A stretch of DNA of 64,000 bases from an uncultured Acetatifactor sp. (GTDB taxonomy: Bacteria > Bacillota > Clostridia > Lachnospirales > Lachnospiraceae), in contig CAJTLR010000015.1 in NCBI GenBank assembly GCA_910577185.1, positions 1 through 64,000 on the forward strand, given 5' to 3'. Of the stretch, positions 42,455-49,467 are shown piece after piece; the first letter of the stretch is position 1, and each line of letters begins with the position of its first letter. The position numbers were made by a program, and so were the translations under genes. The notes under the pieces are model-generated. The model was not told the origin of the DNA. It saw only the letters and a program-made list of their open reading frames with translations, and made no database searches.

Positions 42455-45400
42455 CTATCGCGGCACTTCCACCATAATATAGGCTTCCACCACGTCAAAT
42501 TCCTGTATCTTGTCAAAGCCCTCAAATACAAGGCCGCACTCGAATCCTTCTTTTACTTCCTTCACATCATCCTTAAACCGCTTCAGGGAAGCAAGGGATC
42601 CCTCATAAATCTGCTCTCCCTCGCGGGTGATGCGGACCTTGCATCCTCTCTGGAAAATACCGTCCATAACATAGGAACCGGCAATATTTCCGATCTGGGA
42701 AGCCTTGAAGATCTGCCTGATCTCCGCATGGCCGATAACCTTCTCCTCGAATACGGGATCCAGCATACCCTTCATGGCCGCTTCCACATCCTCGATGGCC
42801 TGGTAAATCACCTTGTACAGTCTTACGTCCACACCTTCACGCTCCGCCGTGGCTTTTGCCGTGGAATCCGGACGCACGTTAAATCCGATGATAATCGCGT
42901 TGGAAGCGCTGGCCAGCGTCACGTCGGATTCGTTGATGGCGCCCACACCGCCGTGGATACATTTCACCACAATCTCCTCGTTGGACAGCTTCATCAGCGA
43001 CTGCTTCACCGCTTCCACACTTCCCTGCACATCTGCCTTTACGATCAGGTTCAGTTCCTTCAGATTACCTTCCTTGATCTGGGAGAAGAGATCGTCCAGG
43101 GACATTCTGCTCCTGGTCTCCTCCAGCATCTTCTCCTTATTCTGCGCCAGGTAGGTCTCTGCATAGGATTTCGCCGTTTTGTCATTTTCATGCGCCAGGA
43201 ATACTTCTCCCGCGCTGGGAACATCTGACAATCCCAGAATTTCCACAGGAGTGGAAGGGGTTGCCTCCTTGACTCTCCTGCCCTTGTCGTCTATCATGGC
43301 CCTGACTTTGCCGTGGCATGCGCCTGCGGACACAAAATCTCCCACATGCAGCGTACCTTTCTGTACCAGGACTGTGGCCACCGGGCCTCTTCCCTTGTCC
43401 AGCTCCGCCTCGATGACCAGACCCCTGGCGCGTCTGTCAGGATTCGCCTTCAGCTCCATGATATCGGCCGTCAGAAGGATTGTCTCCAGCAGATCGTCGA
43501 TTCCCTGGCCTGATTTTGCGGATACCGGCACAAACTCCGTGTTGCCGCCCCAGTCCGTGGCCACCAGTTCATATTCCGTCAGTTCCTGTTTCACTCTCTC
43601 AATGTTGGCGGAAGGCTTATCGATCTTGTTCACTGCCACCACAATCTCAATGCCAGCCGCTTTGGCATGGCTGATAGCTTCTATGGTCTGGGGCATCACG
43701 CCATCGTCCGCCGCCACCACCAGAATGGCAATGTCCGTGGAATTGGCGCCGCGCATACGCATGGCGGTAAAAGCCTCATGTCCCGGTGTATCCAGGAACG
43801 TGATTTTGCGTCCCTCTACGGTTACCGTGTAAGCGCCGATATGCTGTGTGATGCCGCCGGCTTCCCGGTCCGTCACATGGGTCTTTCTGATGGTGTCCAG
43901 AAGCGATGTCTTACCGTGGTCCACATGGCCCATGACACAGATCACAGGCGGTCTCTCCTGCAGCGCGGAGGAATCTTCCTCATCCTCCTTCAGCAGTTCC
44001 TCGATCACGTCCACCTTCACTTCCCGCTCGCAGAGAATATCGTATTCCATGGCAAGATTTTCCGCGTCTTCGTAGGAAATCTCCTGGTTTACCGTCACAA
44101 TCTTTCCTTCCAGGAATAACTTTTTCACGATCACGGAGGGCTGTACTTTTATCTTTTCGGCAAATTCCTTTATGGTGATGCTGTCAGGCAGGATTACCAC
44201 CTTGATAACCTCCTCCACAGCCTCTTCCTTTTTCTTTTCAGGCTTAATGAATCTGCCGGGTTTCTTCTTCAGTGCCTCGTCTTCCTCATAAATATGGTCT
44301 TTCTTGGAGCGTTTGCCCTTCTCCTGGCTGTTTGCGCGCCTCTTTTCTTCCTCGCGCTTCTTTTCCATATCCTTTGCCGGAGCCTCTCCCACAAAGCTTT
44401 TACCCGGTTTATTATCTCTGAATCCGGTTCCCTGTCCTCCAGTGCCTCTGCCATCGCGCGGAGCACCGTTGAAACCCCGGTTAGCGCCCGGACCAGCACC
44501 CGGACCGCGGCGATCACCCATACCGCCCGGAGCACCCGGCCGGCCGCCTCTCTGAAATCCACTTTGTCTGTCGCCCTGCGGTCTGCCATTCTGCGCGTTT
44601 CCTCCTCTTTGCTGGAACTGTCCGCGATCCTGTCTGTTCCCCTGGGTTCCCTGGCTGCCGCCCTGGCCCCGGTTGTCTCTCCCGCGTCCATCCTGGGCAT
44701 ATCCACCCTGGAAACGCCCCGGCCTGGCAGGTCTGTCCTGGCTGCCGCCCGCGTTCTGGGGTCTGCTGCCCTGGCTTCTGTCCCCCTGGAATCTGTCGCC
44801 CTGGGGTCTGTCATTCTGGAAACGGTCTCTTCTGGGTCTGTCCCCCTGACCTCTGTCATTCTGGGGCCTGTCATGAAAAGCCCTGTCTCCCTGGGCTTTG
44901 TCGCCGGAAGGCCTTTCGTTTACGGGCCTTTCCGCGGAAATAACTTCATTTCCGCTCTTTTCGGGCATGGCCTTTTCCACCGCAGCTCTCTCGTTCTGAA
45001 CCTTTTCGGGCTGGATCTTTTCCGTCTGAAGTTTTTCGGGCGGCATCTTTTCCACCGCAGGTCTTTCGCTCCGGATCTGCACATTCTGCTCTTCCGCATT
45101 CACCGGAATCTGGGGCTTACGGTTTTCGGCCGGTTCCGTCCTGGTCTTAACCGGAGGCTTGGGCGGCACCATCTGCACGGACGGTGTGGGCGACGGCGGT
45201 GTCAGCGGCTTAATCCGCACATTGGGCTGGGGTTTTTTCTCGCCGCGGTCTCCTCTGTCATTTCTGCCGCCGGAACTGTTCTGGGCCCTGTTGTTCGGTC
45301 CGCCCTGTCCCTGGCGTTTGTTCGCTCCCCCCTGTCCGGGCCGCTGTCCCTGCATCTTGGAATTCTGGGGATTGCTCACAAAAATAATGGTCTTCTTCTT

Positions 45401-45727
45401 TTTGGGCGCTTCTGCCGGTGCCTCCGCTGCCCTGGCAGGCTTTGCCCCTTCCCTGACGGGAGCCTTGGATGCCCCCTCTTTTACCGTTTCTTTTCCTGTT
45501 TCCTTACCGATGTCTCTTCCGCCTTCTTTCTTTTTCGCCGCGTCGGCTTTTTCAGGAGCACTCTTTACACCCTTGCCGAATGCCTTCCTCACCAGCGCCG
45601 TGGCTTCCTCATCTATGGAACTCTGTGCAGCCTTTGCTTCTATTCCTTTTCCCTGCAAAAAGCCCAATATGTCTTTGCTTTGCACCTCTAACTCCCTGGC
45701 AAGTTCATGTACCTTTACTTTCGCCAT
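42455..45727 (-). CDS. infB: Translation initiation factor IF-2, long form
   Basis: 1090 aa, far longer than about 720 aa in Bacillus. After an N-terminal IF2_N domain (MAKVKVHELARELEVQSKDILGFLQ) come about 450 residues of low complexity: Lys/Ala/Glu-rich, then Arg/Gly/Gln/Asn/Asp-rich with many QNDRPQGDR-like repeats, then a second IF2_N-like unit. The GTPase core begins near 600: GHVDHGKT, DTPGHEAF and NKIDKP. Start at 45727 overlaps ylxQ by 23 nt and follows a GGCAGAAATGGAGG element shared with other starts in the window. Confidence 0.97.
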   Translation of the reverse strand: MAKVKVHELARELEVQSKDILGFLQGKGIEAKAAQSSIDEEATALVRKAFGKGVKSAPEKADAAKKKEGGRDIGKETGKETVKEGASKAPVREGAKPARAAEAPAEAPKKKKTIIFVSNPQNSKMQGQRPGQGGANKRQGQGGPNNRAQNSSGGRNDRGDRGEKKPQPNVRIKPLTPPSPTPSVQMVPPKPPVKTRTEPAENRKPQIPVNAEEQNVQIRSERPAVEKMPPEKLQTEKIQPEKVQNERAAVEKAMPEKSGNEVISAERPVNERPSGDKAQGDRAFHDRPQNDRGQGDRPRRDRFQNDRPQGDRFQGDRSQGSRPQNAGGSQDRPARPGRFQGGYAQDGRGRDNRGQGGSQGTQGNRQDRGQFQQRGGNAQNGRPQGDRQSGFQRGGRPGAPGGMGDRRGPGAGPGANRGFNGAPRDGRGTGGQGTGFRDNKPGKSFVGEAPAKDMEKKREEEKRRANSQEKGKRSKKDHIYEEDEALKKKPGRFIKPEKKKEEAVEEVIKVVILPDSITIKEFAEKIKVQPSVIVKKLFLEGKIVTVNQEISYEDAENLAMEYDILCEREVKVDVIEELLKEDEEDSSALQERPPVICVMGHVDHGKTSLLDTIRKTHVTDREAGGITQHIGAYTVTVEGRKITFLDTPGHEAFTAMRMRGANSTDIAILVVAADDGVMPQTIEAISHAKAAGIEIVVAVNKIDKPSANIERVKQELTEYELVATDWGGNTEFVPVSAKSGQGIDDLLETILLTADIMELKANPDRRARGLVIEAELDKGRGPVATVLVQKGTLHVGDFVSAGACHGKVRAMIDDKGRRVKEATPSTPVEILGLSDVPSAGEVFLAHENDKTAKSYAETYLAQNKEKMLEETRSRMSLDDLFSQIKEGNLKELNLIVKADVQGSVEAVKQSLMKLSNEEIVVKCIHGGVGAINESDVTLASASNAIIIGFNVRPDSTAKATAEREGVDVRLYKVIYQAIEDVEAAMKGMLDPVFEEKVIGHAEIRQIFKASQIGNIAGSYVMDGIFQRGCKVRITREGEQIYEGSLASLKRFKDDVKEVKEGFECGLVFEGFDKIQEFDVVEAYIMVEVPR

Positions 45728-46076
45728 GCTTTCCTCCATTTCTGCCCTCAACGGCGCTTTGTTCCTCTTTCAGTTGTTTGACAATCGCATCCGCTAATCC
45801 CGCTTCACATACGCCCAGTGATGACCTCAAATCCTTCCCGATGGCCCCTCCCAGAGACTCCTTTGTCCCAAAATATACAATGGGTACCTGATAGTAGGAA
45901 CACTTATCGGAAAATAATTTTCTGGTATTATCTGACGCATCTTCCGCAATGATTACCAGCATGGCGGAGCCTTTTCTAATTGCCTCCAGAGTCTGGAATT
46001 CACCACTGACCAGATTGCGTCCCCTCATAGCAATTCCCAACAGCAACAAAACTTTATTTTGTTTCAAGCTTTTCAA
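45705..46076 (-). CDS. ylxQ: L7Ae-family ribosomal protein-like YlxQ
   Basis: 123 aa, L7Ae/L30e fold that binds kink-turn RNA. Recognised by LLLLGIAMRGRNLVSGEFQTLEAIRKG and AEDASDNTRKLF. Translation appears to start at a TTG (46074-46076), inside the end of ylxR, with GAGGGAG upstream. It overlaps ylxR by 23 nt and infB by 23 nt. Known neighbours nusA-ylxR-ylxQ-infB match Bacillus. Function in the cell is still poorly defined. Confidence 0.92.
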   Translation of the reverse strand: MKSLKQNKVLLLLGIAMRGRNLVSGEFQTLEAIRKGSAMLVIIAEDASDNTRKLFSDKCSYYQVPIVYFGTKESLGGAIGKDLRSSLGVCEAGLADAIVKQLKEEQSAVEGRNGGKHGESKGT

Positions 46077-46326
46077 ACTCTCCCTCTAACATATCATATA
46101 CATCGTTTGGAATACTCATTTTGAAAGAACGCTCCAGACCCTTGTTTTTTCTGGCTTTCAGCAGACATTCCCTGCTCTTACAAACATATGCGCCTCTTCC
46201 GTTCTTTTTGCCTGTAATATCCAGGCATATCTCATTTTCGGCTGTCTTCAGGACCCTCATCATGTCCCTTTTTCCCTTCATCTCACCGCAGCCCACACAC
46301 TGCCTCAGAGGAATTTTTTTTGCCAT
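46054..46326 (-). CDS. ylxR: YlxR family RNA-binding protein (DUF448)
   Basis: 90 aa. The DUF448 fold has the conserved RQCVGCGEMK start, LDITGKKNGRGAYVCKSRECL and LERSFKM. Basic surface consistent with nucleic-acid binding; homologues are nucleoid- or RNA-associated modulators. It lies 40 bp after nusA and overlaps ylxQ. Confidence 0.94.
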   Translation of the reverse strand: MAKKIPLRQCVGCGEMKGKRDMMRVLKTAENEICLDITGKKNGRGAYVCKSRECLLKARKNKGLERSFKMSIPNDVYDMLEGEFEKLETK

Positions 46327-46366
46327 AAAATCGCTGCCCCTTATATTTTAAACCCACTGTAACGTC

Positions 46367-47782
46367 TCATTCCCTGTCCTCTCCGGAAGTTCCGTATTCC
46401 GGCTCCTCCTCACAGGCTTCCGGAAGCTCCGCGTCTGCATATTCTTCCTGCATTTCCGGTTCCTCCGGATATTCTTCCGGCAGTTCCTCTTCTTCCTCCG
46501 GGAACCCGGGATCTTCGCCTTCCCCGTAAGGCTCCCCGCCTTCGTCCTCATAAACCGGCGTTTCCTCCGTGCCTTCGCCGGTTCCAGACAAATCCGGTTC
46601 TTCATATTCCCCGTAAGTCTGCTCCGGTTCCCCCTCCGTCAGGCCTTCCTGTCCGTACTCGTCACCTTCATATTCCTCATAGTCCTCGTAATCCCCATAG
46701 TCTTCCTCTATGTAATCCTCATAGCGGAAGCCCGGAGCGTCCTTGGCCTGCGTCTCTGATTTGATGTCGATCTTATATCCCGTGAGCCTGGCGGCCAGTC
46801 TGGCATTCTGCCCTTCCTTGCCTATGGCCAGGGACAGCTGGTAGTCCGGAACCACCACCTTGGCCGTCTTCTCCTCCGGGTCCGCGAACACTGCCACAAT
46901 TTTTGCGGGGGACAGGGCATTCTGTATCAGGTTGCCCGGATTTTCGTCCCAGTTCACGATATCAATTTTCTCCCCCCGGAGTTCGTCCACAATGGCATTC
47001 ACCCTGGCTCCGTTCATACCCACGCAGGCACCCACCGCATCCACGTTGGGATTATTGCTCCACACGGCAATCTTGGTGCGGTTGCCTGCTTCCCGGGCAA
47101 TGCTTTTGATCTCCACCGTCCCGTCCTTGATCTCCGTGACTTCGGATTCAAACAGGCGCTTCACCAGCTCCGGATGTGTCCGGCTTACATTAATTCTGGG
47201 TCCCTTGGGGGTATTCTTGACTTCCAGAATGTAGACCTTGATCCGTTCCGTGGGCCGGAACACCTCCTCCTTCACCTGCTCTCCCTCGTTCAGCATGGCA
47301 TCTGCCTTGCCCAGGTTGATACTGATATTTTTTCCCATATAACGCTGTACCACGCCGGTCACAACGTCCCGTTCTTTTTCATAATACTGGTTATAGATAA
47401 CGCTTCGTTCTTCTTCCCTGATTTTCTGCAGAATGACGTTTTTGGCATTCTGAGTGGCGATTCGTCCGAATTCCTTGGACTTGATCTCCACATGGAGCAT
47501 GTCCCCGACCTGGGCCCTGGAGGAAAGTTCCCTTGCATCGTCCAGGGAAATCTGCAGACAGCCGTCCTCCACATCCTCGGCGGCGGGTACAACTTCTTTT
47601 TCCGCATACACCAGGAAATCGCAGGTCTCCCGGTCAATCTCCACATGCACATTGTCTGCCTTGCCAAAGTGGTTCTTGCAGGCAGTCAGCAGTGAATTCT
47701 CGATGGCCTCAAATAAGGTTTCCTTGCTGATCTCCTTTTCCCTTTCCAAAATGTCAAGCGCTTCCATTAACTCCTTATTCAT
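46367..47782 (-). CDS. nusA: Transcription termination/antitermination factor NusA with acidic tail
   Basis: 471 aa. Domains in order: N-terminal RNA polymerase-binding domain (about 1-125), S1 (about 135-200), KH1 and KH2 (about 200-345, with NVDAVGACVGMNGARVNAIVDELRGEKIDIV and AIGKEGQNARLAARLTGYKIDI). Beyond 350 are about 115 residues dominated by Glu, Asp, Tyr, Pro and Gly, much longer than in Bacillus, where NusA ends at the KH domains. The ATG at 47782 has GGAGG five bases upstream. Second gene of the rimP operon. Confidence 0.97.
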   Translation of the reverse strand: MNKELMEALDILEREKEISKETLFEAIENSLLTACKNHFGKADNVHVEIDRETCDFLVYAEKEVVPAAEDVEDGCLQISLDDARELSSRAQVGDMLHVEIKSKEFGRIATQNAKNVILQKIREEERSVIYNQYYEKERDVVTGVVQRYMGKNISINLGKADAMLNEGEQVKEEVFRPTERIKVYILEVKNTPKGPRINVSRTHPELVKRLFESEVTEIKDGTVEIKSIAREAGNRTKIAVWSNNPNVDAVGACVGMNGARVNAIVDELRGEKIDIVNWDENPGNLIQNALSPAKIVAVFADPEEKTAKVVVPDYQLSLAIGKEGQNARLAARLTGYKIDIKSETQAKDAPGFRYEDYIEEDYGDYEDYEEYEGDEYGQEGLTEGEPEQTYGEYEEPDLSGTGEGTEETPVYEDEGGEPYGEGEDPGFPEEEEELPEEYPEEPEMQEEYADAELPEACEEEPEYGTSGEDRE

Positions 47783-47871
47783 CATTTCCTCCATTCCGGC
47801 TCTTCGCCAAACCTCTCACCAGGCATTTGCCTTTTCCCGTCATTTTTCAGGTCAGACTCCCAAAATTATTG

Positions 47872-48336
47872 TCAAAAGTCAATTGCAAGACGGATCACTG
47901 CCATGTCGGCGCGCTTCAAAGTCGTCCTGCCCTCTTCCTCCAGAATCGTCACACTCTCCTGGTCAAAATCCTCCAGTGTCCCGGAAAAATCCTTTCGGCC
48001 GTCCATGGGTCCAAACAGCCGGATCTCCACCTTTTCCCCCACCGAAGCGCGCAGGTGCTTTTCTTTCTTCAGGATACGGCCCAGTCCCGGACTGCTGACT
48101 TCCAGAATATAGGCATCCGGAATAAAATCCTCCCGGTCCAGCTCTCCGGACAGCCTTCGGCTCACATTCTCGCAATCCTGGATATTTACGCCCCCGTCCT
48201 TGTCAATATAAGCCCTGAGATAATAGTCACTGCCCTCTTTTACATATTCCACGTCATATATGGAAACACCACATTCCTCTGCAATGGGTTCCAGCAGCTG
48301 CTCGGTTTTTGTTTCATATTCTTCTCTTCGGGACAT
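47872..48336 (-). CDS. rimP: Ribosome maturation factor RimP
   Basis: 154 aa, normal length. It acts in 30S maturation. Marks: IAEECGVSIYDVEYVKEGSDYYLRAYID, CENVSRRL and YILEVSSPGLGRIL. The start at 48336 has GGGAGG at good spacing; a longer frame adds 45 Arg/Gly-rich residues. It opens the rimP-nusA-infB operon, behind a strong promoter and a hairpin-bearing leader of about 190 nt. Confidence 0.96.
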   Translation of the reverse strand: MSRREEYETKTEQLLEPIAEECGVSIYDVEYVKEGSDYYLRAYIDKDGGVNIQDCENVSRRLSGELDREDFIPDAYILEVSSPGLGRILKKEKHLRASVGEKVEIRLFGPMDGRKDFSGTLEDFDQESVTILEEEGRTTLKRADMAVIRLAIDF

Positions 48337-48473
48337 TTTATATGCCTCCCCTCTGTTCCGGGTTCCTCCCGGCTCCCGCCCATTCTGCCCTTTGTCCGGA
48401 CCGGCTTCCTGTATCCGCCCTGCCCTGCGCGGCAGAAGAGCCCTGCGCCAAAAATTTGCTCCAACATACAAGC

Positions 48474-48497
48474 AAGAGTGGCCCGGAAGCCACTCTT
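48474..48497 (-). promoter_or_regulatory. Hairpin near the 5' end of the rimP operon transcript
   Basis: AAGAGTGGC pairs perfectly with GCCACTCTT around TTCCGG, about 25 nt after the predicted +1. There is no U-tract, so a 5' stabiliser or protein site is more likely than a terminator. Confidence 0.55.
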
Positions 48498-48528
48498 ACT
48501 ATAAACGTAACAACATCACATTAGTACT

Positions 48529-48557
48529 AATATAAACCCAAATATAGGAAATGTCAA
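48529..48557 (-). promoter_or_regulatory. Promoter of the rimP-nusA-infB operon
   Basis: Minus strand: TTGACA (48552-48557), 17 bp, TATATT (48529-48534). The palindrome TTAGTACTAA lies just downstream (48521-48530). Confidence 0.8.
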
Positions 48558-48604
48558 TATTTTTTTCATATTTTGGTATTATTTCTTTCTTTTTTTCATT
48601 TTTC

Positions 48605-48735
48605 CTCCATTTCTGCGCGGCCTTTTGCGCATGTCAAGTTTGTGGATGCCGCGCAGACACAAACTTGGGATTGTATTTTCAATTTTCAATCTTATACCCC
48701 TGGCGCGCTTTGGCGCGCATACCAATCAAACTTTA
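48605..48735. repeat. Cluster of three palindromes between the rimP promoter and the 48.8-kb gene
   Basis: A third-type copy of the hairpin plus Shine-Dalgarno element (TGCGC/GCGCA, 48607-48631), CAAGTTTGTG/CACAAACTTG (about 48635-48667), and GGCGCGC-TTTG-GCGCGC (about 48702-48720). On the minus strand the first is followed by GGAGG and a six-codon ORF (MKKRKK). No real gene is seen in 48558-48783. Confidence 0.65.
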
Positions 48736-48783
48736 TTCCGATGACAAACCCCACGGTCCGGCGTGGAAAGTTTACTTCCGAGC

Positions 48784-49446
48784 TTATTCCATGTCCCCCT
48801 GTCCGATTTTTATGGTATCCCCGGTAACCAGAAAATAGCATCTGCCCTGATAGAGTCCCGCCGTGCAGAGTTTTTCCAGAATCTCCATCATGCACAAATC
48901 CAGTCTGTGGTAGACCTCCCTGTTCTCCCAGGGCAGCCCCTCCAGGTATTCCCGCTGCCGCTCCTCCAGGCACTGCAGACAGCTCCGGTACCTGTGGGGC
49001 TCCTTCTGCCGCAGAATTCCGAAACTGCAGGAAACATAGGCGTTTCCATCCCCGTTTTCCTGTACTTTTGCCCGCACAACGGAAAGCACCTGCTCCGGGG
49101 ACAAATCCCTTTCCAGCGGCTCCCGCCAGTGTATTTCTCTGGATGCCTCCTCTTCCCGGACCACCCTGCGGAAGCTGCACTTGCCGTATTTGTCATACTC
49201 CCGCACATACACTGCCTTTTCTTTGCGCGTTCCGCTGCCGGGCTCCTCCAGCAGGACTCCCCGGGTTCTGACCAGATGTTCCCACACCGCTCTGCGCACT
49301 TTTTCATAGGGAACAGGAAAATCCAGCTGCTCCATAATCTGTTTTACCGTATATCCGGCCTCTGTCAGATGACGTATGGCGCCCCCGCCTGCCACTTCAT
49401 AGGTAAAATTTGCCAGCGCCTGCTGAAAATACTCGTTTTCCCGCAT
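48784..49446 (-). CDS. Conserved hypothetical protein with an N-terminal HTH-like region
   Basis: 220 aa, soluble, charged; no family recognised. The N-terminal 60 residues (AGGGAIRHLTEAGYTVKQIMEQLDFPVPYEKVRRAVWEHL) could form a helix-turn-helix. The centre carries many charged residues and a VREEEASREIHWREP stretch; several cysteines (CSF, CLQCLEE, CMMEILEKLC) are scattered late. It lies 21 bp after the rhamnosidase gene and may share its transcript. A regulator or glycan-locus accessory role is possible but not shown. Confidence 0.7.
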   Translation of the reverse strand: MRENEYFQQALANFTYEVAGGGAIRHLTEAGYTVKQIMEQLDFPVPYEKVRRAVWEHLVRTRGVLLEEPGSGTRKEKAVYVREYDKYGKCSFRRVVREEEASREIHWREPLERDLSPEQVLSVVRAKVQENGDGNAYVSCSFGILRQKEPHRYRSCLQCLEERQREYLEGLPWENREVYHRLDLCMMEILEKLCTAGLYQGRCYFLVTGDTIKIGQGDME

Positions 49447-49467
49447 TTTCCCGGACTCCTTTTTTCG

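Noticed and set aside
44294..45691. 465-codon plus-strand frame opposite infB
   Set aside because: Antisense shadow of the low-complexity IF-2 coding region; Leu/Ser-rich with no start signal.
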